In this document: one piece after another, positions 8,998 through 17,937 of the stretch
Numbering within the stretch: position 1 is the first letter of the stretch
Layout: each line of letters begins with the position of its first letter
Position numbers and translations under genes: made by a program
Notes under the pieces: model-generated
The model's input: only the letters and a program-made list of their open reading frames with translations
Databases searched by the model: none
Told to the model about the DNA's origin: nothing
DNA from: JAMXLO01 sp963726125
GTDB taxonomy: Bacteria > Pseudomonadota > Alphaproteobacteria > Acetobacterales > Acetobacteraceae
Length of the DNA: 64,000 nucleotides
NCBI GenBank assembly: GCA_963726125.1
Contig: CAVSBG010000021.1
Location: forward strand, 256,704 to 320,703
Direction of reading: 5' to 3'

Positions 8998-10437
8998 TTA
9001 CCACTGAACGCGAGTGCCGATGACCAACGACTGGCCGTGCCAGTCATTATTGGTCGACGTCCCGGTCGAACCGGTAATCTGGTTGACGCCGCCCTGATGG
9101 GTCTGGCCATACAGATACTCGGCATAGGCATTCAGGCCCGGCGCTATACTGTAGGTGATGCCAGCAGCGAGTTCGTCGTTATAGCTCTGCGACTTGTTGA
9201 TCATCACAGCCGCGCCCTGCTGCTGGTAGTTGATGTAGGACGCAGCGATGGTCAGCGGCCCGACGGCGTATTGCGCACCGCCGACCCAGGCGACGGCATT
9301 GGCGCCGCCCTGCGGCTTCAGGCTGACCTGGCCATTGAAGGCGCCCCACAGCACGTTGCCGCCGACCGTGAAGCCGGCATAGGTCAGTGCCAAGCCGCCG
9401 TCGCCGACGCTGAAGCCATTGTAAGCTGTCGGGTGCGTGCCGTTGATGCCGCCCGGGATCGAGCCCCAGACATGCACGTGGCCCGAGCCGGAGTAACCCA
9501 GGATGCCGTAAACGCCCAGGCCGCCGAAGTTGCCCTGGTAGCGGCCCATGACTTCATACCAATTGGTCGGACGGTTCTCGCCGCCGAACGCTGGGCTGGT
9601 CGCCGTCGAGACCGCAACGCACCCTGCGCCCGCCACGCCGCAGGCCGACGCGTTGTTGGCCGTGTTGGCCGGCGCGAAGCTCGCACCGATGTCGAAGCCG
9701 GCGAAGCGCGGCGAGAAGTACGCGACCTTCGAGTTGACGTATTCAGCGCCGACGCCCGACCAGAACGGGAACACGACGATGCCACTGCCGATGAAGTTGT
9801 CAGGGGCGTCACCGTTCCACGCGCCGGTGCCGAACTGGAAGGTCGTCACACCGTTGTCAAACTGGCTGAACGGGCCGTCATCCTGGCCGATACGCAGGAT
9901 GCCCACCTGATCGGAGCCGAGATAGACGGCCTCGCGGCGGACATACAGCGTGCTGGCCGAGCTGTTGCCCGATGGGCTGCTCGAGTTGGCGGCGCCGGCG
10001 CCCGGATTGGACGTGCCCGACGGGGCAGTGATGTTCAGGCCGTAGCTCTGGCCGATGAAGTTCTGCCGGATTTCGACGATGGCACCGTAGCGCAGGCCAT
10101 TGGTCGCCAGGGCATCAACGCCTGGATACAGACGGAAGTAGCCGATCATCTGCTCCGGGTTTACCTTGTTGCCAGCGAAGTTGCTGGACGAGCCACCCTG
10201 CACGCCGACGTAACCCCATACGCGGCCATTCAAGTGGATGGTCATGGTGCCCGGGGTCGGCGTGTTTGGCGACGCAGGCAGCGCGCTACCGTCCGAGTTC
10301 AGGGAGTTGTTGCCGCCCAGGTAAGTGCTCGGCTGCGATGGAATGCCCAACATCTCCGTAGGAGCCGGCGGGGTCTGCGCCATAGCCGTCCCTACCAAGC
10401 CGACCGTTGCGGCGCTGGCCAGTAGCAATTTCCGCAT
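8998..10437 (-). CDS. outer-membrane porin, copy 2
   Basis: A 479-residue paralogue of the porin at 5995-7431, with the same signal peptide (one change, VGTAM), beta-barrel pattern and terminal RVQW. Differences cluster in likely surface loops, for example HVHVWGSIPGGINGTH here against HVHVWGATPGGIGG in copy 1, and in YQQQGAAV, SYNDELAAG and STNNDWHG. GGAGGATAG precedes the ATG in both. Upstream sequence diverges completely beyond the ribosome site, so the two copies are probably expressed under different conditions. Together with copy 1 it forms a pair of inverted repeats of about 1.5 kb flanking the LysR gene. Confidence 0.88.
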   Translation of the reverse strand: MRKLLLASAATVGLVGTAMAQTPPAPTEMLGIPSQPSTYLGGNNSLNSDGSALPASPNTPTPGTMTIHLNGRVWGYVGVQGGSSSNFAGNKVNPEQMIGYFRLYPGVDALATNGLRYGAIVEIRQNFIGQSYGLNITAPSGTSNPGAGAANSSSPSGNSSASTLYVRREAVYLGSDQVGILRIGQDDGPFSQFDNGVTTFQFGTGAWNGDAPDNFIGSGIVVFPFWSGVGAEYVNSKVAYFSPRFAGFDIGASFAPANTANNASACGVAGAGCVAVSTATSPAFGGENRPTNWYEVMGRYQGNFGGLGVYGILGYSGSGHVHVWGSIPGGINGTHPTAYNGFSVGDGGLALTYAGFTVGGNVLWGAFNGQVSLKPQGGANAVAWVGGAQYAVGPLTIAASYINYQQQGAAVMINKSQSYNDELAAGITYSIAPGLNAYAEYLYGQTHQGGVNQITGSTGTSTNNDWHGQSLVIGTRVQW

Positions 10438-10579
10438 TCTATCCTCCTCATTATCCGGACGAGCCGGCTGCAGATTGCCAGGGCCAATCGCCTACATTCG
10501 TAGGGATATACCTGACGTGTGGCGGATTATGGTCAGGAGTTTTCCGAGGCCGCAATATGCGAGCGGCCGCCAGGGTCCC

Positions 10580-10607
10580 ACACCTGTGCAATTGTGGAAC
10601 ACCTGTG
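10580..10607. promoter_or_regulatory. direct repeats ACACCTGTG upstream of porin 2
   Basis: ACACCTGTG occurs at 10580-10588 and again at 10599-10607, 19 bp apart start to start, about two helical turns. They lie about 145-170 bp upstream of the porin 2 start in a 263 bp gap that holds no gene. Spacing on one face of the helix suggests a regulator site, but no regulator can be named. Confidence 0.3.
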
Positions 10608-10700
10608 GCTGTTGGGCCACACTCGCGCGGAACGCCACGGCAAGGGCGTCGTCAGCGGCGCGGGCCGGTTTGCATCGGGTCGCCCGTTTAGGAGGAGCTC

Positions 10701-12368
10701 TTACTCATTGCCCGACAACTCGCCGCCATTAAAACCAGTCGATGACGTATCGATCATTCTTTTCAATCGATTCCGGCGCGCGCGTGATCGCAGCGCCCAA
10801 TCGAGCCGGGCTGGTCGATCACCGGCACGCACTATACCAGCCGCGAGCCTGTCGTTCACTTCCCGCTTGGTTGGGATATCCAGCTCCGGCGGCAGCCTGC
10901 ACCGTAATCCCGTCGCCGGATCGCGGCGCTGCTGGTAGTTGTCGACGGCCTTTGCCGCTGACGGATCCCGTGTCCGCAAGGTCCGCAGGTCGACGGCCCC
11001 GGCCTGGATCAGCGGCAGCCAAACACGGGTCAGGAACTGGACGATGTTCTCCCCTCGCTCCTTGCGGGCCTGCGCGTAGGACTCGCGGGGCCATTGCAAT
11101 TCCGCCGGCAACAACCGCGATGCCGCTGTCGAAGGGGGGGTGATGCGGCGGATTTCGTTGGCAATGGCGCTCAGACCGTGGCGCGTGGCGAACGACAACA
11201 GCTCGCCATGGCGCTGGCGGATTTCCTCCTGCGTGACATCATCGGGCGAAAGCCTGGCGAGAACCTGCAAGGCGACGAGCAGGTTGTTCGCGGTCTTCTC
11301 GAGGTCGGCTTCGGCGAGTTGATCCAGCGCCTGCCGATAGAGGCCGATCGCCTCATGCACATGGCCAAGCCCAGGCTGGCGCTGGGAATTTTTCGCCGAG
11401 GTACTGAGATGGGTGCCCAGGCTGAGCAGGGCGCCCGCCATGTTCACTGCGGTGATCGCCCAGTCGAACGGCGTGCGGTCACGCTGACGTACCTCCAGCG
11501 CGGACCGAAACGCTGCCACCGACGCCCGAAGTTTCCCAACCTGCCGCTCGGGCGGTTTGCCGGACAGGGTTGCCTGCAGCAGGGCAGTGGCGAGGTTGTT
11601 CTGGAGCATCGCCCAGGCGAAGGGAGACTGGTCCCGGGAGAGCAGCGGCAACGCCTCTCGATAGCACCTGCACGCGCTGTCGTAGCGCCGACGATCGGCA
11701 TGCGCGGTTCCGAGGTTGTTGAGTGAACGCGCACGGTCCGACGCGGTCAGGCGACCACCAAGCGCGGCATTGTAGGCAACGATCGCCTCGGCGGTTGACC
11801 CAAGCGCCGCGAGCGCATTGCCCAGGTTGTCCTGAACATGCGCCCAGTATGGCGATGACGGCGGCAGCCCGACGGCGATTGCATGGAGCGAGTCCGCCGC
11901 CCGCTTGATCAACACCTTATCGCGGATGCGTTCGCCTTGCATCCATTGGACGGTCGCCTGGTTGATCGCATAGCGCAGGCGCACCGCACGCGGCGCTGCC
12001 TGTTCCTCGGCTCGCTGCAACGCGATCTGGAACGCCTGCGCGGCATCGTCCAGCACCCGTAAGGCAGCCGCGTGCGATTCGAATCGCGCCAAGGCGAGGA
12101 GTGCTGCACCCAGACCATTGTGCAGGGACGGATCGCCGGGGACTGCCTCGATGGGTTCGCGGAACACCTCGGCCGCCGCCGCGGCGGCCTCGCGACGGCC
12201 ATGACGTGCCGCGGCCCGCAGCAGCCTGCCACCGACAGAGTGGAACGATGCCAGGGCATTCGCATCGGAGGGCGGCGCTGGTTTGGCGATTGCCGGATCA
12301 AGCAGCGCGTCGCTGTCCCGGACCAATGCGGACATGCTGGTCATCGATGATCCGTTGGACAAGCTCAT
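10701..12368 (-). CDS. TPR-repeat protein divergent from the caspase-like genes
   Basis: About 555 residues from the ATG (a GTG two codons upstream is an alternative; no clear ribosome site). There is no signal peptide. The middle of the protein is a run of helical tetratricopeptide-like repeats, for example FQIALQRAEEQAAPRAVRLR, YWAHVQDNLGNALAALGSTA, RARSLNNLGTAHADRRRYDS and WAMLQNNLATALLQATLSGK, i.e. a cytoplasmic protein-interaction scaffold. The C-terminal 100 residues are basic and have no known domain. I see no CHAT catalytic motif. Only 78 bp separate its start from the caspase-like frame at 12447, so the two share a divergent promoter region. A rearranged remnant of this gene lies at 14111-14310 facing the intact caspase gene, which argues that TPR and caspase genes form one functional pair. 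Confidence 0.75.
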   Translation of the reverse strand: MSLSNGSSMTSMSALVRDSDALLDPAIAKPAPPSDANALASFHSVGGRLLRAAARHGRREAAAAAAEVFREPIEAVPGDPSLHNGLGAALLALARFESHAAALRVLDDAAQAFQIALQRAEEQAAPRAVRLRYAINQATVQWMQGERIRDKVLIKRAADSLHAIAVGLPPSSPYWAHVQDNLGNALAALGSTAEAIVAYNAALGGRLTASDRARSLNNLGTAHADRRRYDSACRCYREALPLLSRDQSPFAWAMLQNNLATALLQATLSGKPPERQVGKLRASVAAFRSALEVRQRDRTPFDWAITAVNMAGALLSLGTHLSTSAKNSQRQPGLGHVHEAIGLYRQALDQLAEADLEKTANNLLVALQVLARLSPDDVTQEEIRQRHGELLSFATRHGLSAIANEIRRITPPSTAASRLLPAELQWPRESYAQARKERGENIVQFLTRVWLPLIQAGAVDLRTLRTRDPSAAKAVDNYQQRRDPATGLRCRLPPELDIPTKREVNDRLAAGIVRAGDRPARLDWALRSRARRNRLKRMIDTSSTGFNGGELSGNE

Positions 12369-12446
12369 TGACACTTATACTTTTTGCCCTTGTGACCGCA
12401 GCGGCGCCGATTTACGGATGCGGGGCCACCGCGCCGAGGAGGGCAG

Positions 12447-12977
12447 ATGCAGAGATACCTTCCCGTCATCCTTCTCACCTGCGTCATGCTCAGCAGTCCT
12501 TTCGGCGGCGCAATAGCCCAGTCGAAGCCGACCGTGGTGGTCAAGGACGTCACGCAGCAGAATCCTTTGATCGATGATGTTGCCCGCGATGATCCGGATG
12601 GTCTACGGAGTCTGCTGCAACGGCTGGAGATTCTGACCACCGGGCAGCGGGACAGCGGCCCGGCGCGATCAGGCTCAACACCGATCACCCAGGAGTTGGC
12701 ACAGATCGCTGCCAACCCCTTGCTCAGCGAAGCGTATGCCAAGGATCATGCTGCCACGGTTGCGCTGCTTCGCGCCACAAACGAGGAGCTTGATAGGGCG
12801 CGACGGCGCGAACCCGTGGAACTGCATAGGCGAGTGGCGCTGGTCATCGGCAATTCCGGCGATCGCGCCTGGGGCTTGCTCGATACCGCCGGCAACGATG
12901 CGGCAAGGGCAGATGAAGCGACCGAGGACCGCATCGAGTATCCCCCTTCTTTTAGATCAACACCGGCCTTCTGCTGA
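12447..12977 (+). pseudogene. truncated copy of the exported caspase-like gene
   Basis: The first about 150 codons match the start of the intact gene at 14389 almost residue for residue: signal peptide (LLTCVMLSSPFGGAIAQS), the linker, and the beginning of the caspase fold (RRVALVIGNSGDRAWGLLDT, GNDAA). Homology then stops at about 12905 and the frame ends with 25 unrelated codons, so the catalytic His and Cys are both missing. AGGAGGG precedes the ATG as in the intact copy. It is best read as the left remnant of a duplicated divergent TPR/caspase junction. A short exported fragment of 176 residues could still be made; a decoy or inhibitor role is possible but unsupported. Confidence 0.75.
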
Positions 12978-13044
12978 AACGAGGCGACAGGCAGGCGGGA
13001 GCGCGTCTTCTCGGCCGTGCGCGGTATAGTCCCCGATGTTGCCG

Positions 13045-13995
13045 TCAGGGCGGATCAACAGGTGCATCAACAGGTGACGAAACCTTGCTCAATGCAAGCG
13101 AATCGTTCCATGTAACCGTAGGCAGGGGTTCCGTTGCGCAAGTAAGATCGACGGTGTCTCCTCCCCCGGTGGCTTTATACCCGACGCTACTTTTACTAAG
13201 CAAAAGGGCTATGGCCCCCCTCAGATGGTTATCGCCATCAGCCCATGCGGTGTACTGAAACCATTGATACAGGCCGTCGCGACGCCATTCCTGTCGGCCG
13301 GTCCACGACACCATCTTGCCTACTTGTTGCACCGGAGAGAGGCTGGGAAAGCCTCTCTCAGTAAACTTGACCCAAGGCGTGCCGTCAGGCTTGCGAAAGA
13401 AGATTGCCTCGGCCGCAAAGCGTGATCCGTACCAAGAGTGATTTTGTATCCCCCCCAGTACGATCGTTCCGGTGCAAACCTTTTGCAGCATGGTTTCGAG
13501 GACAGGCGACTTGACCGGTTCGTTCGTTATGGTGAAGGGGCTCTTGGACACCACGGGTGTGTAACCGGCGGCCACCGGCTGATCATGGCGGTACGCCAGG
13601 ACGTAGTGCAGCGAAACGTCGATATCGGCCTGCGGATCGCCCGCCGGAAATGGCCGCACGGATCCTTTGCTGAACACCGAAGACGCCGCCGTGTCGAGCG
13701 AGCGCGATCCCGAGCTTTCCACCACATTGGCTGTCCAGATCCTGCCGTCCGGGAGGATCACCAGGTGGACTTTGACAGTGCCTCCCTCATCGTTGTTCGA
13801 CGCGTGTCTGGGATAGTAGGCGTGCGCATCCCACCATGCCTGCAATTGCCTCATCACGTCGCGGCGCCCCGCGTTTCCCGGCTCCACCTGGTTCGTGATG
13901 CTGAAGTCCTGGCACACAGCGGGTGCGTAGCCGGCGCCCACAGGCGTCAGAACGAAAGCTGCAGCAAGGGCTGGTGAAACGATCGACAACCGCAT
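13045..13995 (-). CDS. exported protein with a TonB C-terminal-like domain
   Basis: A 316-residue protein with a Sec signal peptide (MRLSIVSPALAAAFVLTPVGAGYA). Residues of about 45-125 resemble the TonB C-terminal fold: RRDVMRQLQAWWDAHAYYP, then GGTVKVHLVILPDGRIWTAN, VVESSGSRSLDTAASSVF and VRPFPAG. Here the domain sits next to the N-terminus and without a transmembrane anchor or Pro-rich arm, unlike energy-transducing TonB. The remaining about 190 residues (with Cys in QKVCTGTIVLGG and DLTCATEPLP, and WYGSRFAAEAIFF) are unrecognised. The gene lies between the broken and intact caspase copies, and short similar sequences flank it (about 12955-13000 and 14008-14055, sharing CTTCTGCTGA and CGAGGCGACAGGCAG), so it may have been trapped by the duplication. 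Confidence 0.65.
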   Translation of the reverse strand: MRLSIVSPALAAAFVLTPVGAGYAPAVCQDFSITNQVEPGNAGRRDVMRQLQAWWDAHAYYPRHASNNDEGGTVKVHLVILPDGRIWTANVVESSGSRSLDTAASSVFSKGSVRPFPAGDPQADIDVSLHYVLAYRHDQPVAAGYTPVVSKSPFTITNEPVKSPVLETMLQKVCTGTIVLGGIQNHSWYGSRFAAEAIFFRKPDGTPWVKFTERGFPSLSPVQQVGKMVSWTGRQEWRRDGLYQWFQYTAWADGDNHLRGAIALLLSKSSVGYKATGGGDTVDLTCATEPLPTVTWNDSLALSKVSSPVDAPVDPP

Positions 13996-14388
13996 CCAGC
14001 ATTCTACCCCTTTTTAGAGCGCCACCAACCTTCTGCTGAGGCGAGGCGACAGGCAGGAGCATTGGCCTCTTCCAGACAAATGTCCAGGATTTTTTCCTCC
14101 GCGACCGACATCATTCTGCCGGCGCGGAATACCTGGCGTGAATATCGGTATCTCGTGTCGGGAGCGGTGTTCTTTTCACCACGCCCTGGGGTTGCATGGA
14201 ATCGACTGGCCCGGCCTCGATCAGTGGCAGCCGAACGCACGCCAGGATCTGATCGCCATGCCGCGCCAATGCGGCATCCAGGTCATCGATGATCCGTTGG
14301 ACAATCTCATTGACACCAATACTATTTGCCCCTGTGATCCGCAGCGGCGCCGATTGCAGGTGCGCGGGCGCCGCGCCCAGGAGGGCAG
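13996..14388. other. 393 bp gap holding the TPR-gene remnant and the caspase promoter
   Basis: No intact gene. The proximal part (about 14008-14055) resembles the sequence after the truncated caspase copy, the centre (14111-14310) is the TPR remnant listed separately, and the last 80 bp before 14389 parallel 12360-12446 closely, including TCATCGATGATCCGTTGGAC and the ribosome site AGGAGGG. The shared stretch probably contains the original bidirectional promoter. Confidence 0.6.
14111..14310 (-). pseudogene. remnant of the TPR gene (N-terminus joined to C-terminal piece)
   Basis: Reading leftward from 14310, the first codons give MRLSNGSSMTWMPHW, matching MSLSNGSSMTSMSALV of the TPR gene at 12368. 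One base appears lost relative to the intact gene, and in the next frame the sequence continues RHGDQILACVRLPLIEAGPV, which matches the C-terminal region VQFLTRVWLPLIQAGAVD of the same gene. The repeat array between them is deleted. The frame then ends at 14111-14113. It is a decayed internal-deletion copy and shows that the divergent TPR-caspase unit was duplicated as a block. Confidence 0.65.
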
Positions 14389-16074
14389 ATGCTGAGATAT
14401 TTTTCCGCGATCCTCCTCACCTGCGTCATGCTCAGCAGTCCTTTCGGCGGCGCAATCGCCCAATCGAAGCCGACCGTGGTCGTCAAAGGCGTCATTCAGC
14501 AGAATCCTTTGATCGATGATGTCGCCCGCAATGATCCGGATGGTCTGCGAAGCCTGCTGCAACGTCTGGAGATCCTGACCACCGGGCAGCGGGATAGTGG
14601 CCCGGCACGGTCAGGTTCAACGCCGACCGCCCAGGAGTCGGCACAGATTGCTGCCAATCCGTTGCTCAGCGACGCTTATGCCAAGGATCGCGGCGCCACG
14701 CTCGCGCTGCTTCGCGCCACAAACGAGGAGCTTGATCGGGCGCGGCGCCGTGAACCCATGGAACAGCACAGGCGGGTTGCGCTGGTCATCGGCAATTCCG
14801 GCGATCGGACCTGGGGCATGCTCGATACCGTCGGCAACGACGCCGCCCTGATCACCAATGCGCTGCTGCGGCAGGGGTTTGAGGTGTATTCCGGGCATCC
14901 CTGGCTGGATCTGGACAGACGGCAATTGCTGGCGACGGTTCGCGCGTTCAGTCAATCGATCACCCCGGGCAGCGTCGCGCTGATCTACTACGCCGGTCAT
15001 GGCGTCCGGTCGGGTGGCCGGAATTTCCTGGTACCCGCAAACGCTGCGATACCGGCGCACGACGATGACTACGACAGGGACCTGGTGGCGATCGACGACA
15101 TGCTGCTGCGGCCGATGCAGCAAGCCAATGGCGCTCTGACGATCATCGTGCTCGATGCATGCGAGTCTCGCTCTGGCCCGTCGTTGTCGGCGCGACGCGA
15201 TGCACAGGGGAGTGCGAGCGGATTCGCTCCGATAAGTCCACGTGGCAATGGCACGATCATCATTTCCTCGACGGGACCGAATGACGTGGCGCTTGACCGT
15301 GTTGGGCATGCGCCGGACAGCCCGTTTGCCACCGCCTTCGCGACCGCGATCAGCGAACCCGGCCTGGAGATGCGGGATGTCTTCGACCGGGTGGAAGCGA
15401 TGGTGGACCACGCGACCAATCATCAGCAGCAACCCTGGATTGCCTACTCTGCTGTCGGCAGGTTCTATTTTGGTGCGCCGTCGAGGGCCGCTGCCTATAT
15501 TCCGAACATCGCGCTCGATGATGGACCGTTCCGCTGCCCGACGCCTGGTACCACTGTCACGCTGGACGTTCCGGCCGGTGCCGTGACCGGGGCGTACGAG
15601 GCGACGGACCCGGCGGATCCGGTGCTGTGCCGGATCGTCACGACCGCCGGGGAGCGCAAGTCCCTGCTGTATAACTTCTACGATGCGGGATCGCTGTTTG
15701 GGCAGGCGGGGATCCGAAAAGGGATGGATGACCTGCTGTCCAAACACGCCGATCAAGTCAGCTTCGAAATGTACTACAGCTTCTATAGCCGGGTTCAAGA
15801 GACCTGGAAGCGGATTGGCATCGAGACGTTGCCGATTGATGGGCGCTATGTGAGGACAGTGAAGTTCGAACGGACGAGCCAACCGTTATCCGGACCATCA
15901 TCGTACGTGGCGAGTAGTTCGATGGGAGTGTATGGACCTGTCAATTGGCTGGTCTGGTACGATTCGGCCGCGGGTGTTTTTGTAAAGAGCGAGCGGCAGA
16001 TGCCGAACCCGTCGGCGGGACTTGGTGCGGGAATGTCCGGGGCGTTCAAGGTCATCTCGGTCACCCACGACTGA
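14389..16074 (+). CDS. exported caspase-like protease (peptidase C14 family)
   Basis: A 561-residue protein with a signal peptide (residues 1-25, ending GGAIAQ), a polar about 100-residue linker, and a caspase-like domain at about 128-365. The fold begins RRVALVIGNSGD and has both catalytic residues: His204 in LIYYAGHGV and Cys258 in IIVLDACESRSG. C14 enzymes of bacteria (metacaspase/orthocaspase type) cleave after basic or acidic residues and are linked to stress and conflict responses. The last about 190 residues form an unrecognised domain. The signal peptide places it in the periplasm or outside, unusual for a death protease. It faces the decayed TPR remnant, and the intact TPR gene lies 2 kb away beyond the truncated caspase copy. 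AGGAGGG precedes the ATG. Confidence 0.85.
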   Translation: MLRYFSAILLTCVMLSSPFGGAIAQSKPTVVVKGVIQQNPLIDDVARNDPDGLRSLLQRLEILTTGQRDSGPARSGSTPTAQESAQIAANPLLSDAYAKDRGATLALLRATNEELDRARRREPMEQHRRVALVIGNSGDRTWGMLDTVGNDAALITNALLRQGFEVYSGHPWLDLDRRQLLATVRAFSQSITPGSVALIYYAGHGVRSGGRNFLVPANAAIPAHDDDYDRDLVAIDDMLLRPMQQANGALTIIVLDACESRSGPSLSARRDAQGSASGFAPISPRGNGTIIISSTGPNDVALDRVGHAPDSPFATAFATAISEPGLEMRDVFDRVEAMVDHATNHQQQPWIAYSAVGRFYFGAPSRAAAYIPNIALDDGPFRCPTPGTTVTLDVPAGAVTGAYEATDPADPVLCRIVTTAGERKSLLYNFYDAGSLFGQAGIRKGMDDLLSKHADQVSFEMYYSFYSRVQETWKRIGIETLPIDGRYVRTVKFERTSQPLSGPSSYVASSSMGVYGPVNWLVWYDSAAGVFVKSERQMPNPSAGLGAGMSGAFKVISVTHD

Positions 16075-16238
16075 TCATCGTCCCCACGATGCCATGAGGT
16101 CCTGACCATTCGCATGCTGTCCCGCCGTTCGCTTCCCGTTCCACGAGAACTTGCGGATTGGGCCGATCATCGCCATCTGGCCGGTCTGCCGCAAACGCGG
16201 ATACACTGCCCGGACACACTCCAAGGAACGCGATCACC

Positions 16239-17505
16239 GTGACTGAAGCCATCCAGCTCACCCGCCTGAATTCCGGCCTGACCGTCGTCACCGAGCGCAT
16301 GGAGCGAGTCGAGACCGTCTCGTTCGGCGCCTATGTTGCCACCGGCTCGCGCAATGAGCAGGCGTCCGAGAACGGCGTCTCGCATTTCCTGGAGCACATG
16401 GCATTCAAGGGCACGGAGCGCCGGTCCGCCGCCGAGATCGCCGAGGAGATCGAGGCAGTCGGCGGCCACATCAACGCCTACACCGCGCGCGAGCAGACCG
16501 CCTATTACGTCAAGGTGCTGAAGGAGGACACGGCGCTCGCCGCGGACATCATCGGCGACATCCTGACGCACTCGACCTTCGAACCGGAGGAACTGGAGCG
16601 CGAGCGCGGCGTGATCCTGCAGGAGATCGGCCAGGCGAACGACACGCCGGACGACATCATCTTCGACCACTTCCAGGAGCATGCCTATCCCGAGCAGCCG
16701 ATTGGCCGCCCGGTGCTGGGCTCCGAGGAGGGCATCCGGCAGATGCCGCGCACCATGCTGACCGGCTACATGCGCCGCCACTATGCCGCATCGAATATCG
16801 TGGTCGCCGCGGCGGGCGCGCTCACCCACCGGCAGATCCTGGACCTGGTGAACGTGCACTTCAGCGACCTGTCGAGCGAGGTCGCCCCCGCGATGCTGCC
16901 CGCCACCTATGCGCGGCGGCGAATTCCGGGAGGCGCGGGACTTGGACCAAGTGCACATCGTGCTGGGGTTCCCGTCGGTCAGCTATAGCGACCGCGACTA
17001 CTATCCGACGCTGCTGCTCTCCACCCTGCTCGGCGGCGGCATGTCGTCGCGGCTGTTTCAGGAGGTGCGGGAGAAGCGCGGGCTGGTCTACTCGATCTAC
17101 TCGTTCAGCTCGCCGTTCATGGATGGCGGATTGTTCGGCATCTACGCCGGCACCGGGGAGAGCGAGGCCGAGGAGCTGATGCCGATCACGCTGGAGGAGC
17201 TGCGCAAGGTGCAGGTCGCGGTGACCGAGGCGGAGCTGGCGCGGGCGCGTGCCCAGGTGAAGGCCAGCCTGCTGATGTCGCTGGAGAGCACCGGCAGCCG
17301 CTGCGAACAGCTTGCGCGGCAGTTGCAGGTGTTCGGACGGGTGGTGCCGACGCAGGAGACCGTGGCCAAGCTCAACGCTGTGACCACGGAGGACGTGCGC
17401 CGCGCCGCTGCCCGGCTGTTCCGGGGCGCGCCGACGCTGGCGACGATGGGGCCGGCGGAGCGGGTGCCGGCACTGGCCGACATCGTGGAGAAGCTGGCGG
17501 CGTAG
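16239..17505 (+). CDS. M16 zinc peptidase (processing-peptidase type), apparent frameshift
   Basis: The N-terminal frame starts at GTG 16239 (AAGGAA upstream) and has the inverted zinc motif HFLEH (His49, Glu52, His53). At about 16914, in a GCGCGGCGGCGAA run, the frame moves by +1; the downstream frame continues with the family pattern GGEFREARDLDQVHIVLGF and LLGGGMSSRLFQEVREKRGL to the stop at 17503-17505. Removing one base gives 421 residues, the normal length of alphaproteobacterial PqqL/MPP-like M16 proteins. Without correction the first frame ends at 16988 and lacks the C-terminal domain needed for substrate closure. I read this as one gene with a one-base sequence insertion or a recent lesion. 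Role: cytoplasmic or periplasmic degradation of small peptides; exact substrate unknown. Confidence 0.85.
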
Positions 17506-17538
17506 GGAGCGGGGCGACTCGCGAGACCCCCTCTTCAT

Positions 17539-17564
17539 CCCTCCCCCGCTTTTGCGGGAGAGGG
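17539..17564. repeat. REP-like hairpin, variant of type A
   Basis: CCCTCCCCCGC (17539-17549) faces GCGGGAGAGGG (17554-17564) over a TTTT loop, with one mismatch. It sits directly at the 5' breakpoint of the hicA remnant and may also act as a terminator for the M16 gene. Confidence 0.5.
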
Positions 17565-17641
17565 ACGTTGTGGCGGACGACTTGGCGCCCGGCACGCTCA
17601 GCAGCATATTGAAGCAGGCTGATCGGAAGGGGCGGACCTGA
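17564..17641 (+). pseudogene. 3' remnant of a hicA-type toxin gene
   Basis: Before hicB, an open frame with no start reads DDLAPGTLSSILKQAD and ends at TGA 17639-17641, overlapping the hicB ATG. HicA mRNA interferases characteristically end in a DL-x-PGTL-x-SI-x-RQAG motif, so this looks like the last about 25 codons of hicA. The rest, including the catalytic His region, is gone, cut off at the hairpin repeat. The overlap with hicB preserves the usual hicA-hicB order. Confidence 0.6.
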
Positions 17642-17835
17642 TGCGCTACGCGGTGGTGATCGAGCGCGCTGAGGGCAACTACGCCGCCTATGTTCCGAGC
17701 TTGCCGGGCTGTGTTGCGGTCGGGCTAACGGTGTCCGCCGCGGAAGAGGAAATTCGTGCAGCTACCCTGTTTCACATTGAGGGGCTGCGTGAGGACGGCT
17801 TGCCAATCCCGAAGCCGTCAAGCTTGGCGGCGTAG
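17641..17835 (+). CDS. HicB-family antitoxin, orphan
   Basis: The 64-residue protein MRYAVVIERAEGNYAAYVPS shows the HicB partial RNase-H-like fold, with the signature YVPSLPGCVAVGLTVSAAEE and the helix EIRAATLFHIEGLREDG followed by PIPKPSS. It lacks a C-terminal DNA-binding extension, so it is the short form. HicB normally neutralises HicA and autoregulates the pair; here only a remnant of hicA precedes it, so it is either a decaying orphan or an antidote against a HicA elsewhere. Confidence 0.8.
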   Translation: MRYAVVIERAEGNYAAYVPSLPGCVAVGLTVSAAEEEIRAATLFHIEGLREDGLPIPKPSSLAA

Positions 17836-17937
17836 GGGATCTGCTTTTGCACAGGTGGATCGAACACTCGCACCTTACTTCGCGCTGGTCGTATTGGCCT
17901 GACTGGCCCAGCTCGGAACCCAACAATGGAGCCTCGC

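Noticed and set aside
10701..12368. TPR protein as a CHAT protease
   Set aside because: The C-terminal region lacks His/Cys catalytic motifs of CHAT domains; only TPR-like helices and a basic tail are visible.
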